A stretch of 64,000 bases of DNA from an uncultured Alphaproteobacteria bacterium (GCA_943788635.1 CALSRA010000010.1:1-64000); one strand, 5' to 3'. Shown: positions 22,371 to 32,409, numbered from the stretch's first letter. Notes: generated from the sequence alone by a model not told the origin. Program-made: numbers and translations.

Positions 22371-23288
22371 ATGAGTATCGATTACGAAAAACGCGACGGG
22401 GTCGCCTATATCACGATCAATAATCCGCAAAAGGCGAACATTCTGGATCACAAGAATTCGGATGAAATCGCCGAATGCTGGATCGACATGTGGGAAGATC
22501 GCGAGGTCCGCTGCGCCATCCTGACCGGCACCGGGGACAAGCATTTCTGCGGTGGTCACAACCTGGCAACCCGTCCGGACATTACCGAGGAAGAGCGCGA
22601 ATACCTGCGGACACAGCGGATGTACTGGCCGTTGGCGGGACATGTGCACGGCGCGAAAATCGGTGCCGATGGCCGCATGGGTGACCATTACCCGCGCGTC
22701 TGGAAGCCGGTTATCGCCGCGGTGAACGGCTGGGCCGCCGGTGCCGGGCTGTATATCCTGCTGTCCTCCACCGATATCCGCATCGCCAGCGCGGAAAACG
22801 CGCGGTTCAAGTTCGCGCTGCTCAGCCAGGGTTGGCTTGGCAACGGGCCGGGGGCCAGTCTTCTGGTCAAGCAATTACGGTATGCGGATGCGATGAAAGT
22901 CCTGCTGACCGATCTGCCCTTCGATGCGGCGGAAGCATTGCGTATCGGGCTGGTCAACGAAGTGGTGCCGCATGACCAGCTTCTGGCGCGGGCAGAAGAA
23001 CTCGCCCGCCACATCGTCGAATTGCCCCCGGTCGCAACCCGCATGATGAAGGAATTCGTGGTGCGGTTCGGCGACATGCCGACCGATCAGGCCTGGCATG
23101 TGCAGAACCTGATGAACACGATGATGATCCAGACGACCTGGGATGGCGAGGAAGGGCGGCAGGCCTTCAATGAGAAGCGCAAACCGAACTTTACCGGCGC
23201 GTTGCGCAAACGCGGCGAACCCTGGCCCGAACCGTCCCCGGAAGCCAAGGAACGGCTCGACGAAATTTACCGTAGCGACGAGTACTGA
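22371..23288 (+). CDS. Enoyl-CoA hydratase/isomerase family protein
   Basis: The 305-residue crotonase-fold protein has first oxyanion motif KHFCGGHNLATR (about residues 61-72) and second GWAAGAGLYILLSSTDIRIA (about residues 122-141). ARFKFALLSQGWLGNGPGAS follows in place of the usual Glu-containing segment. The insert between the two oxyanion loops is longer than in FadB-type hydratases. The ATG at 22371 follows GGGGGAGAAG. It lies opposite the SDR gene and only 5 bases before the protease gene. Substrate is unknown, presumably an acyl-CoA from catabolism. Confidence 0.87.
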   Translation: MSIDYEKRDGVAYITINNPQKANILDHKNSDEIAECWIDMWEDREVRCAILTGTGDKHFCGGHNLATRPDITEEEREYLRTQRMYWPLAGHVHGAKIGADGRMGDHYPRVWKPVIAAVNGWAAGAGLYILLSSTDIRIASAENARFKFALLSQGWLGNGPGASLLVKQLRYADAMKVLLTDLPFDAAEALRIGLVNEVVPHDQLLARAEELARHIVELPPVATRMMKEFVVRFGDMPTDQAWHVQNLMNTMMIQTTWDGEEGRQAFNEKRKPNFTGALRKRGEPWPEPSPEAKERLDEIYRSDEY

Positions 23289-23293
23289 CGCCC

Positions 23294-24046
23294 ATGCGCC
23301 TGCTCGCCTTTTTGCTGCTGATGTCGCTTGGCGTTTCAACCGCGCATGCGGACGGCGCGAAGCTGCCCGGCATCAAGGGGGCGGACGATCGGCAGTTGGT
23401 GGAAAGCTCATCCTGGCCGTGGAGCGCCATCGGGCGCGTAAACCGGTCGAGTGGTGGGTTTTGTACCGGCACCCTGATCGCCGATGATCGGGTCCTGACG
23501 GCGGCGCATTGCCTGTGGGATGAACGGCGAAAGCGATGGTTGCCGCCGGCCATGATACATTTCGTTGCCGGGTATCGGCGCGGCGTATACGTGGCGCATG
23601 CGCGGGTGGCGTCCTATGCGTTGCTCAGCCAGGAGCCGATGCGCGGCGTGCTCAAACAGGCGCGCGATGACTGGGTGGTGCTGACGCTGAAAAAGGGACT
23701 GGGCAAGGCAACAGGTATCATCGAGATCGCGCCGCTGACCGTGAAGGCCTGGACGTCTTACCGAAAGGAAGGCGGCGTGCTGGTTCGCGCTGGGTACAGC
23801 CAGGACAAGGGGCATATCCTGTCGCGCCATGTCGGCTGCAAGCTTACAAAATTCTGGAATTCCGAAGACACCGTCTTTCATGATTGTGATGCGACGCGCG
23901 GCGATTCAGGGTCCCCGATCCTTATTCGTCGCGGCGACCGCTATCACCTGATTGGTATCCATGTGGCGACCGCAAAGATAAAGGGTGTGCCAACAGGCAT
24001 CGCCGTCAGCAGCCACCGGTTTCAGAACTGGAAAAACAACCCGTGA
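23294..24046 (+). CDS. Secreted trypsin-like serine protease
   Basis: The 250-residue product has a signal peptide (MRLLAFLLLMSLGVSTAHAD, cleavage near residue 19). It is a chymotrypsin-fold (S1) domain with catalytic His72 in LTAAHCLW, Asp126 in ARDDWVVL and Ser205 in RGDSGSP, spaced as expected. Cysteines at 57, 73, 182 and 198 can form two disulfides. It acts outside the cytoplasm, probably in the periplasm. The gene begins 5 bases after the hydratase stop, so the two may share a transcript, an odd pairing. The frame is intact. Confidence 0.9.
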   Translation: MRLLAFLLLMSLGVSTAHADGAKLPGIKGADDRQLVESSSWPWSAIGRVNRSSGGFCTGTLIADDRVLTAAHCLWDERRKRWLPPAMIHFVAGYRRGVYVAHARVASYALLSQEPMRGVLKQARDDWVVLTLKKGLGKATGIIEIAPLTVKAWTSYRKEGGVLVRAGYSQDKGHILSRHVGCKLTKFWNSEDTVFHDCDATRGDSGSPILIRRGDRYHLIGIHVATAKIKGVPTGIAVSSHRFQNWKNNP

Positions 24047-24052
24047 CTCTGG

Positions 24053-26207
24053 TCAACCGAAGGCACCACCAGCGCGCAATGCGCTAATTTCCGTTTCCGA
24101 AAGCTTCAGGATATCCCGTAGCACCGTGTCGGTATCGGCACCGAGCGCGGGGGCGGGGCCGACGGCCCGGTCGAAACTGGTCTTCCACGGCAGTCCCGGC
24201 AGTACCCCCCGTTTCCGCCAGTTTCCAGAATGTCCGCGCCTTCAGATGATCGCTTTCCAGCAGCTCCCGCGATGTATTTACGGCCGAAGCTGCGATCCCG
24301 GCAGCGACAAGGCGCACGGCGGCGTCTGTGGCGTGTTGCGCCGCTGTCCATTCGGCCACGATGGCGTGGATATCTTTTTGATTCTTCCGGCGATCATCGG
24401 TACCGGCCTGCGCATAGGCCACCAGCCCGGGAATGATTCCGCACATCGCTCGCCATTGTTCGTCACTGGTGACCGCGATGCCGATCCAGGCATCGTCGCC
24501 AGCCGCTGCGAAGACGCCGTGCGGTGTGTTGCATGGATCGGCGTCGCCGAAAGGTGCCGGTCGTTCCCCGGCCTGTGTCGCCAGCAGCGGTTCCCCGATT
24601 GTCCACAGCATGGCTTCCAGCATGGAAAAATCGATCCGGCACCCGGCACCGGTCTTGCGTCGCCGCCAGACCCCCGCAGCGATGACACAGGCAAGCATCA
24701 GCCCGCACATCGGGTCCAGCCAGGCCAGCCCGATGCGTGGTGTCACCTCCGGATGCGCGTTCAGCCCGGCGAATCCCGAATAACATTGCAGCAGGGTGCC
24801 ATAGGCGACCTTGCGCGATTCCGGCCCGGTTCGGCCCAACCCGGACGCCGACAGGTAGATGAGGCTGGGGTTTTCCGCCCGCAGTGCCGCCGCGCCCAGC
24901 CCGAAGCGTTCCATGACGCCGGTCCCGAAGTTTTCCACCAGCACGTCGCATTGCGCGGCCAGTTCCCGCGCGATCCGGCGGCCGTCTTCGGTTTTCAGGT
25001 CCAGCGTGATGGCGCGTTTGCCCTGACCCAGCACGGTGTGCAGTTCCGATGCCCGCCCGGGGTCGCCGCGTCCGGGCGCTTCCACCTTGATCACCTCCGC
25101 GCCCATCGCCGCGAGGGTGCGCGTTGTCGTCGGTCCGGCGATAACCCAGCTGAAATCCAGTACGCGGATCCCGGCCAGCGGCATGGCGTCGGCCGGTACT
25201 GTCCGGATCGGCCCGGTTTGATCCTCGCCGGAAATGGCGAACGGATTGCCGGGCGCTTGGACAGATTTTCCGTCTATGTCGATGGACCTGAAAAATTTCC
25301 GATGCGCGAGCTGTTCGGATTCCAGTTGTTCATGGGGTTCCTGCAGGGGAAAGCTCGGTACATGGGCATCCTGTGCCGCATCGGCGATCCAGCGCTTGGT
25401 GCGGGTCCGGCTCCAGTCGCAGAGCAGCGGATATAGCGCGTCCCAGTTGGCGACCCGGTCCGGCATGGTAGCAAAGCGCGGGTCGTCAGCCCAGTCCGGG
25501 TTTCCCATCACCGCCCGCCATGCGGCCCATTGATGGTTTTCGCGCGGCGAGACCGCAACATAGCCGTCGCTGGCGGGCAGGATAGTCACGGTCGCGCCAT
25601 TGCCGTCGGTCAGCCGCTTGCGTTGCCAGCTTCCCTTGCCCATCCCCGCGCGCGCCAGTTCGGTCATCGCCAGCGTTGCCAGCGCTTCCTGGGTCGATAC
25701 GTCGACGGTGCGGTCGTTGCTTCTGTCGGATAGCAGGGCATGCATGCCGGCACAGGCGGCGGCCAAGCCGCTGATGAAAGCCGATTGCTGTCCGGTCGGC
25801 CGGATTGGTGATTCGCTCAGATCATCCACTTGCCCGGTCAGCAGATAGGCAATACCACTGGCGCAAAACAGCGTCAGGTCGCTGGACGGCCACTCTGCTT
25901 GCGGGCCGGTCTGCCCGTACGGAGCGATCAGGACGATGACCGCATCCGGCGCATGCTCCCGCAAGGTTGCTTCGTCCCAGCCGTTGTCACGCCGTTGCTG
26001 CGGTGTCCCCTCGCAAATGATGATATCGGCATCCGCCAGTACACTGGCCGGTTGTTTTCCGCTATCCAGCCACAGGCGCAAGGCGGTCGCTTTCCCGGCC
26101 GACACTGTCCGAACGGCGGCGCCCAGGTCGGCAAATATCCTGCCGCAAACGGCGGCGCCCGGTCCGGGTCCGATCTGCAGTACCTGCAGCCCATCGAGTA
26201 ACGGCAT
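24053..26207 (-). CDS. Tandem-domain CaiB/BaiF (family III) CoA-transferase
   Basis: The frame from ATG 26207 codes for about 717 residues with two family III CoA-transferase domains in one chain. Domain 1 (about 1-350) starts LLDGLQVLQIGPGPGAAVCG. Domain 2 (about 370-717) starts LAGIRVLDFSWVIAGPTTTR and has EVIKVEAPGRGDPGR and VLVENFGTGVMERFGLG. The catalytic Asp region reads GLAWLDPMCG in domain 2, while domain 1 has PTGQQSAFISG and seems to lack the Asp. An indel near 24200 shifts the last 48 codons; the corrected end is SETEISALRAGGAFG at 24053. It moves CoA between acyl donors and acceptors. It converges on the protease gene. Confidence 0.87.
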
Positions 26208-26361
26208 GGTTGAAATTACCCCTAAGGTCTTGCACGATTTGACCGGGCAACGCATTGTCCCCCGGCCGGACAGGTGCGGATTTCGCACCCCGGTTCACGA
26301 CATTTTTCCATACGGCTGACGAGGGGACAATCCATGCTGGCGCCGCACCGAACCGAACACT

Positions 26362-27561
26362 GTGGGAATGTCTGCCGAGCGGCTGCGACGCATCGATGGC
26401 TGGATGCAGGGCTATGTCGATTCGGGCAAGCTGCCGGGCTGCCTGACCGCGGTGATGCGCAAGGGGCGTATTGCCTATCTGGGTTGCACCGGACTGGCCG
26501 ATCCCGATTCAGGCCGTGCGATCGCGGAAGACACGGTGTTCCGAATCTATTCGATGACCAAACCGATCGTGACCGCTGCCGCGATGACCTTTTTCGAGGA
26601 AGGCCGCTTCCAGCTTGACGATCCGGTGACGCGGTTCCTGCCGGAATTCGCTGACACGCCCGTGCATGTGTCCGGAGAAGGGGACGCGATGGTTACCGGT
26701 CCGGTCGAGGAACCGATGAAGATCTGGCACCTGATGACCCATACATCCGGGCTGGTCTATGGCGCGCGAACGGCGAGCCCGGTCGGGGCGCTGTACCAGC
26801 AGGCCGGGGCCGATTTTTCCCGGCGCAACGACGCCGTGCTCGAAGACCTCGTGCGCATAGTGGCGAAGCAGCCGCTGCATGCACAACCGGGCACAAGCTG
26901 GGAATACAGCGTCGCGACCGATGTGCTGGGCCGTCTGGTCGAAGTGCTCGGCGGCAAGCCCCTGAACGAAGTCTTGCAGGAACGGGTCTTTGGCCCGCTG
27001 GGCATGAACGACACCGCGTTCCAGTTGCGCTCGGACCAGCTTCCCCGCCTGGCGGCGCTGTTTACGGCGAAGGATGGCGGCGTTGAACTCGTCGATCCGG
27101 CGAACCAGAGTTCGTCCTGGGCGCGGCCGGTGACAATGTTCTCCGGTGGTGGCGGGCTGATTTCAACGGTCGGCGATTATCTGCGTTTCACCGAGGCGAT
27201 GCGCCGGAAGGGTGAACTGGAGGGAACGCGAATCCTGGGCCGTCGCACGGTCGAACTGATGACCATGAACCATTTGCCGGGCAATGTGGACCTGACGGCG
27301 ATGGGCCAGCCGGTGTTCAGCGAAACGGCGTTTGACGGAATCGGCTTCGGTCTCGGCTTTTCGGTGGTGATGGATGTCGCGGCGTCCAAAGGGGCCTGCT
27401 CGGTCGGCGAACATGCCTGGGGCGGTGCGGCGTCGACGGCTTTCTGGATTGACCCGGTCGAGGATATCTCGGTCGTTTTCATGACCCAGGTATTGCCATC
27501 GTCCTCCTATCCGATCCGGCGGGAACTGCGCGCACTGGTCTATCAGTCGCTGGTGGACTGA
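26362..27561 (+). CDS. Serine hydrolase, class C beta-lactamase/esterase family
   Basis: The 399-residue product has the SxxK motif as S64-M-T-K67 in RIYSMTKPIV, a Tyr motif in WEYSVATDVLG, and HAWGGAASTAF replacing the KTG box. That pattern is typical of family VIII esterases and EstB-like enzymes rather than true beta-lactamases. There is no signal peptide, so it is likely cytoplasmic. The frame opens with GTG 26362 then ATG 26368. An out-of-frame ATG at 26334 behind GAGGGG would join it if one G in GGG near 26363 is extra, and is probably the real start. It leads an operon with the next two genes (12- and 9-base gaps). Confidence 0.87.
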   Translation: MGMSAERLRRIDGWMQGYVDSGKLPGCLTAVMRKGRIAYLGCTGLADPDSGRAIAEDTVFRIYSMTKPIVTAAAMTFFEEGRFQLDDPVTRFLPEFADTPVHVSGEGDAMVTGPVEEPMKIWHLMTHTSGLVYGARTASPVGALYQQAGADFSRRNDAVLEDLVRIVAKQPLHAQPGTSWEYSVATDVLGRLVEVLGGKPLNEVLQERVFGPLGMNDTAFQLRSDQLPRLAALFTAKDGGVELVDPANQSSSWARPVTMFSGGGGLISTVGDYLRFTEAMRRKGELEGTRILGRRTVELMTMNHLPGNVDLTAMGQPVFSETAFDGIGFGLGFSVVMDVAASKGACSVGEHAWGGAASTAFWIDPVEDISVVFMTQVLPSSSYPIRRELRALVYQSLVD

Positions 27562-27573
27562 GGGCGAACGGGC

Positions 27574-28587
27574 ATGCGGATCATCATCTACGGCGCGGGC
27601 GGCATTGGCTGCGTTCTGGGTGCGGAACTGTTCGAACGCGGTTATGAGGTCATGCTGATCGCGCGGGGCGCCCATTTGCAGGCGCTGCAGACCAAAGGGC
27701 TGATTTATGAAACGCCGCATCGGTCCGCGACGCTGAAGATTCCGGCGGTTGGCCATCCGTCGGAAATTGAATTCCGCGATGACGATGTTGTGCTGATGAC
27801 GATGAAATCGCAGCACACGCTGGGTGCGCTGGAAGACCTATACAAAGCGGCGGGCGACGGGGTGCCGGTGATCTGTGGCCAGAACGGGGTGCGCAACGAG
27901 GAAATGGCGGCGCGCCGTTTCGCGCATGTCTATGGCATGTATGTGCATCTGCCGGCGGATTTCCTGGAACCGGGTATCGTGCAAACCCATTCGCTGAAGA
28001 CGCTTGGTGTCATGGATGCCGGTTGCTACCCGCATGGTGTGGATGACTGCCTGGTTGCTGTGATGGCGGCGCTGACCGACATCAACTGCAGCGCCGAACC
28101 GGTCGCCAATATCATGCGCTGGAAATATGCCAAGCTGGTTTTCAATCTGAACAACGCCCTGGCGGCTGTCTGTCCGCGTGGCAGCAATACCCGCGATATC
28201 CTGAGGCGGTTGCGGCAGGAAGGGACCGACGTGCTCGATGCCGCCGGGATCGAATATGCCACGGCTGCAGAAGCGGACGCGCGCCATGGTGATCTGCTGG
28301 AGAACGGCAAAATTCGCGGTGTCGGCCGGTCGGGCACGTCGACCCTGCAAAGCCTGAAACGCGGCAATACCGATTCAGAGGTCGATTACATCAATGGCGA
28401 AATCGTGCAACTCGGCCGGTTGCATGGCATTCGGACGCCGGCTAATCTGGTGTTGCAGCGGCTGGGCAACGCGCTGGCGTGCGGGCGGGCTGAACCCAAT
28501 ATCCTGCCGCCGGAAGATCTGGCGGGGCTGATCGATGCGGCGGCGCGCGATGGGGAATCGGGCTGGTTCCAGCGCCGCGAAAGCTAG
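27574..28587 (+). CDS. Ketopantoate reductase (ApbA/PanE) family oxidoreductase
   Basis: The 337-residue protein begins MRIIIYGAGGIGCVLGAELF, the GxGxxG NADP-binding motif of the ApbA/PanE family. Conserved VVLMTMKSQHTLGALEDL and ICGQNGVRNEE follow, and the C-terminal all-alpha domain has MRWKYAKLVFNLNNAL. Classical PanE reduces ketopantoate for pantothenate synthesis. Placement between a serine hydrolase and a carboxylesterase suggests reduction of another 2-oxo acid released by ester hydrolysis. The frame is intact. Confidence 0.87.
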   Translation: MRIIIYGAGGIGCVLGAELFERGYEVMLIARGAHLQALQTKGLIYETPHRSATLKIPAVGHPSEIEFRDDDVVLMTMKSQHTLGALEDLYKAAGDGVPVICGQNGVRNEEMAARRFAHVYGMYVHLPADFLEPGIVQTHSLKTLGVMDAGCYPHGVDDCLVAVMAALTDINCSAEPVANIMRWKYAKLVFNLNNALAAVCPRGSNTRDILRRLRQEGTDVLDAAGIEYATAAEADARHGDLLENGKIRGVGRSGTSTLQSLKRGNTDSEVDYINGEIVQLGRLHGIRTPANLVLQRLGNALACGRAEPNILPPEDLAGLIDAAARDGESGWFQRRES

Positions 28588-28596
28588 GGATATGGC

Positions 28597-30132
28597 ATGA
28601 CTGATCAACAGGCGGATGCGCCGCTTTATGCGCAAGGGCCCGTGCGGGTCTCGAACGGGTTGCTGGCAGGGTGTGCCGCGCCTGAAAACGATGATGTGTC
28701 GATTTTCCGCAATGTGCCTTTCGCGGCGCCGCCGATTGGCGCAAGGCGCTGGCGCCCCCCTGTTCCGGTACCGGACTGGCAGGGCGTGCGGGATGCGACG
28801 GCATACTCGCCTGCCTGCCTGCAGCCGGTTGGCGACGGCCTGGCGATGTTCGGCCCGCCCAAGGGGGCGGCACTTTCCGAGGATTGCCTGTATCTGAATG
28901 TCTGGACTCCGGCGCGGACGACGGGTGAAAAACGACCGGTCATGGTCTGGATTCATGGCGGGGCGTTCCGGGTCGGCGCGCCGGATAACCCCATGTACAA
29001 CGCGGTCAACCTGTCGAAGGCCGGCGTTATCGTGGTGAGCTTCAATTACCGGCTCAATGTCCTGGGCAGCTTCGCCCATCCGGCGCTGACCGCGGCTTCC
29101 GGGCAAAATGCGTCGGGCAATTATTCGCTGATGGATCAGATCGCCGCGTTGCGCTGGGTGCGAAAGAACATCGCCGGTTTCGGGGGCGATGCCGGCAACG
29201 TGACGGTGTTCGGTGAATCCGCCGGCAGCCGCAGCATCGCCGTTCTGATGGCCTCGCCGCTGGCCGAAGGATTGTTTGATCGTGCCATCTGCCAGAGCGG
29301 CGCGTTGCGTGATGTCAGTCTGCCGTTGGCGGCGCGGGAGGCGATGGGGCTGGAAATCGCTGCCAGGCTGGGCTGCGATACGGCGGATGATCCGCTGGCC
29401 GCCCTGCGCGCGAAGCCCTGGCAGGAATTATGCGATGCGGTCACGCTGGACAATAACCCGATTGTCGACGGATGGGTTGTTCCGGACGATCCATGCGCGC
29501 TCTATGCCGAGGGGAGGATACATCGCGTGCCCACGATCATCGGGGTCAACGCCGATGAAGGTACGATGTTCACGCAGATGGATCCGGACCGTTTTGAAAC
29601 GGCGGAAAAATACCGCGCGTTCCTGACCGAAAAATTCGGTGATGAAGCCGGTGCGATCTTTGACGAATACCCGGCTGCAACGGATGCCGCGGCGCTGGAC
29701 GCCATTGCCCGCCTGTCGACGGACCAGCGTATGGCATTGCCCGCGCGAACCCATGCCCGCTTGCTGTCCAAAGCCGGTATTCCGAACTGGTCGTATTTCT
29801 TTACCCATGTGCCGCCGTGGCGTGGGGGCAGGGTGATGGGTGCCCATCACGGGGCGGAAATCCCCTATATTTTCGGCAGCGGCGTCAAATGTGGCCAGTT
29901 CGGATCGTATCCGAACGCGGAAGAGCAGGCGCTGTCCGATACGATGATCGGTTACTGGACAAATTTCGCCGCTAAAGGCGACCCAAACGGGCCGGGCCTG
30001 CCGCACTGGCCGGGTTTTGAGGCGAAGAGCGGCCCGTATCTGGAATTGGGCGACACGGTCCGTGCCGGAACGAATTTGTTGAAACCGCAGCTCGATTTCC
30101 TGGAATCGCTGCGGACGGACCAGACCGTCTGA
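28597..30132 (+). CDS. Type-B carboxylesterase
   Basis: The 511-residue alpha/beta hydrolase has the oxyanion segment VWIHGGAFRVG (about residue 117), EDCLYLNVW (carboxylesterase B signature 2), and the nucleophile elbow GESAGS with Ser208. The acid and His are expected in ADEGTMF and MGAHHGAEI. No signal peptide is seen, so it is cytoplasmic. It hydrolyses carboxylic esters. It is the last gene of the 26.3-30.1 kb operon, which carries two different esterase families plus a reductase, suggesting degradation of an ester-linked natural product. The frame is intact. Confidence 0.9.
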   Translation: MTDQQADAPLYAQGPVRVSNGLLAGCAAPENDDVSIFRNVPFAAPPIGARRWRPPVPVPDWQGVRDATAYSPACLQPVGDGLAMFGPPKGAALSEDCLYLNVWTPARTTGEKRPVMVWIHGGAFRVGAPDNPMYNAVNLSKAGVIVVSFNYRLNVLGSFAHPALTAASGQNASGNYSLMDQIAALRWVRKNIAGFGGDAGNVTVFGESAGSRSIAVLMASPLAEGLFDRAICQSGALRDVSLPLAAREAMGLEIAARLGCDTADDPLAALRAKPWQELCDAVTLDNNPIVDGWVVPDDPCALYAEGRIHRVPTIIGVNADEGTMFTQMDPDRFETAEKYRAFLTEKFGDEAGAIFDEYPAATDAAALDAIARLSTDQRMALPARTHARLLSKAGIPNWSYFFTHVPPWRGGRVMGAHHGAEIPYIFGSGVKCGQFGSYPNAEEQALSDTMIGYWTNFAAKGDPNGPGLPHWPGFEAKSGPYLELGDTVRAGTNLLKPQLDFLESLRTDQTV

Positions 30133-30148
30133 GGCCCGCTAACGAAAA

Positions 30149-30178
30149 CGGCGGCCGGAACCATCGTTCCAGCCGCCG
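30149..30178. terminator. Bidirectional hairpin between carboxylesterase and GST genes
   Basis: CGGCGGCCGGAAC pairs with GTTCCAGCCGCCG with one mismatch around CATC. It sits between two convergent genes, 17 bases after the esterase stop. The downstream tract CGATCATTT is only weakly U-rich. Confidence 0.55.
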
Positions 30179-30209
30179 CGATCATTTGTGTCGGGAAAAC
30201 CGGGTCGGG

Positions 30210-30908
30210 CTATTCCGCCGCCGCCGCTTTTTTCTCGAACAGGTCGGCAACCCAGAATCCGCGCCGTTTCAGGCTCTTTTCGAATTCCTGGTCAAATGTA
30301 TCGACGACCGAACCTGTGACGGTTTCCGTCGCCATCAACGCTTCCGCCCAGGCCTTGAGTAGCGGGAACTGGTCCAGCAGGCCGGTCTTCAATTCACGAT
30401 CGACGAACAGGAAGCGCTGGAAGAAGGGCGCATAGGCCGCGTCGACCAGGCTGAGGGTGTCGCCGTTGAAATAGGGACCGTCATTGCCGCGTTCCCGGGC
30501 GATGGCGTCTTCGACCTTCTGCAACGCCTTGGGGGCTGCCGCGATGGCCTTGTCGCTCTCATCCCGGGACTTGTTGTAATAGGTCCCGCTCAATGCCTTG
30601 GCGAAATCAGGGACAAAATCTGTCCAGGCCCGGTTCTGTGCCCGCTTGATCGGGTCTTCCGGATGCACGCGCGGGGCGACAACTTCGTCCAGATATTCCG
30701 CAATCGCGTTGGATTCGAACAGGATCTGGTCATTGACCTTCAACACCGGCACCTTGCCGTGTGGTGAGATCGCCAGGAACCAGTCCGGTTTATCCTGAAG
30801 ATTGACGTATGTGACTTCGAATTCGACCTTTTTCGCACGCATAATAATCACGGCGCGCTGTACCCACGGTCAGGTGTAGGAGCTGATCAGATGGTATTTA
30901 TCCGCCAT
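30210..30908 (-). CDS. Glutathione S-transferase with in-frame UGA at the active-site position (candidate selenoprotein)
   Basis: From ATG 30908, behind GGAGGAG, the frame runs 232 codons through one TGA at codon 13 (complement 30872-30870). It reads YHLISSYT-(TGA)-PWVQRAVIIMRAKKVEF, where GSTs of the Cys type have C-P-x-V-Q-R. The thioredoxin-fold domain continues ISPHGKVPVLKVNDQILFES (glutathione-binding cis-Pro and Glu-Ser), followed by an all-helical C-terminal domain. The protein has no cysteine anywhere. Ordinary calling would start at GTG 30851 and lose the active site. With Sec13 it would perform thiol transfer or peroxide/dehydroascorbate reduction with glutathione. gshA lies directly upstream on the same strand (113-base gap). 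Confidence 0.85.
30835..30858 (-). promoter_or_regulatory. Bacterial SECIS-like hairpin in GST mRNA
   Basis: On the minus strand GCGCGC (30858-30853) pairs with GCGUGC (30840-30835), six pairs with one G-U. The 12-base loop CGUGAUUAUUAU starts 17 nt after the UGA. Stem length, spacing and a G at loop position 2 fit the bacterial SECIS model. The loop shares its first six bases with the peroxiredoxin hairpin. Confidence 0.6.
30870..30872 (-). other. In-frame UGA, proposed selenocysteine codon 13 of the GST
   Basis: TGA occupies the position of the conserved N-terminal active-site cysteine (x-C-P-x-V-Q-R). Twelve sense codons and a good ribosome site precede it, and the GST frame continues unbroken after it. 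Confidence 0.8.
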
Positions 30909-31021
30909 AATCGGCATCTCCTCCGGTTAGAGAACAGAAATGGTTTGTGTCCAGTTATTGCCATCAAACGTAATGGCTCTTCCTTCTGCCGTCAAAGGAC
31001 GCCGCCCGGTTGCCCGGTGAT

Positions 31022-32389
31022 TCAATAGGCCCGCATTTCGAACAGCCGGTCGATATTTCCGCCCCACTCACCGTGATAAAGTGCGAGTTCCTTTTCGGCT
31101 TCGGTGATGCCGTTTTCGGCGATTTCCGTGATCACGTCTAGAAAGCCGCTTTCATCATTCCCGCGGCCATTCAGCCTGCCGCGCGCCTGCAACCCGCTGC
31201 GGGCGATGTGAATGGTCTGCTTGGCAATGTCCTGCAGGGTACCGCCGCGGAACGGGGTTTTCAGGCCCAGCCGGGGGGCGTCGTCGCGAAGCTGCTCGCG
31301 TTCTTCCGCCGTCCAGTCCTTGCACAGATCCCAGGCGGCATCCAGTGCGGTGGTGTCATACAGCAGCCCGACCCAAAGCGCCGGCAGGGCGCAAAGATTG
31401 CGCCACGGTCCCGCGTCGGCGCCGCGCATTTCGATGTATTTCTTCAGGCGCACTTCGGGAAACGCCGTGGTCATGTGGTCGGTCCAGTCGCCCATGGTCG
31501 GCAATTCGCCTTCATGGCCCGGTAATTTTCCGGCCATGTAGTCGCGGAAGGACAATCCGCTGACATCGTTGTAAACGCCGTCGCGATAGATGAAGTACAT
31601 CGGTACGTCGAGGATGTAATCGACCCAGCGTTCGAACCCGAACCCGTCTTCGAAGATGAAGGGCAGCATGCCGCAACGGTCCGGGTCGGTATCGGTCCAG
31701 ATATGGCTGCGGTAGCTCAGGTAACCATTCGGCTTGCCTTCGGTGAAGGGCGAATCGGCAAACAGTGCCGTCGCAATCGGTTGCAGCGCCACGGCGACGC
31801 GCATTTTCTTCACCATATCGGCTTCGGACTGGTAGTCGAGATTGACCTGCACCGTGCAGGTCCGCAGCATCATGTCATGGCCAAGGTTGCCTTTCTTCTG
31901 CATGTATTCGCGCATGATCTTGTAGCGGCCCTTGGGCATCCAGGAGACATCCTCGCGCCGCCATTTCGGATTGAAGCCGACCCCCATGACGCCCGCGCCC
32001 AGCTCGGCGCAGACCTCTTTTACCTGGGTCAGATGTTCGCCGACTTCGGCGCAGGTCTGATGCAGGGTTTCCAGCGGCGCGCCGGACAACTCGAACTGTC
32101 CGCCCGGTTCCAGCGATACCGATGACCCATCGCCGCGTTTCAGGGCGATGGTGTTCGCGCCCTCGCGAACCGGTTCCCAGCCAAACCGCTCCAGCCCGCC
32201 CAGAAGTGCGCCGATACCCGGGCGTCCGTCATAGGGGATCGGACGAAGCGTGCTCAGGTCGAAGACGAACTTTTCGTGTTCCGTCCCGATGCGCCAGGCT
32301 TCCGGCGGCTTGTTGCCGGTTTCGAGATCGGCAATCAGTTCTGCCTTTCCGGCAATGGCGTTATCGGCCGAAGATGACGTTGCGGACAT
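31022..32389 (-). CDS. gshA: Glutamate-cysteine ligase
   Basis: The 455-residue protein catalyses ATP-dependent formation of gamma-glutamylcysteine, the first step of glutathione synthesis. It belongs to the alphaproteobacterial/plant-type family: [69 protein letters not shown] and [20 protein letters not shown]. The start is the ATG at 32389. It sits between rsmE (20 bases upstream) and the Sec-type GST, so glutathione supply and a glutathione enzyme are encoded together. The frame is intact. Confidence 0.95.
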   Translation of the reverse strand: MSATSSSADNAIAGKAELIADLETGNKPPEAWRIGTEHEKFVFDLSTLRPIPYDGRPGIGALLGGLERFGWEPVREGANTIALKRGDGSSVSLEPGGQFELSGAPLETLHQTCAEVGEHLTQVKEVCAELGAGVMGVGFNPKWRREDVSWMPKGRYKIMREYMQKKGNLGHDMMLRTCTVQVNLDYQSEADMVKKMRVAVALQPIATALFADSPFTEGKPNGYLSYRSHIWTDTDPDRCGMLPFIFEDGFGFERWVDYILDVPMYFIYRDGVYNDVSGLSFRDYMAGKLPGHEGELPTMGDWTDHMTTAFPEVRLKKYIEMRGADAGPWRNLCALPALWVGLLYDTTALDAAWDLCKDWTAEEREQLRDDAPRLGLKTPFRGGTLQDIAKQTIHIARSGLQARGRLNGRGNDESGFLDVITEIAENGITEAEKELALYHGEWGGNIDRLFEMRAY

Positions 32390-32409
32390 GCGTTGTTGTT
32401 CCGTTTAAA

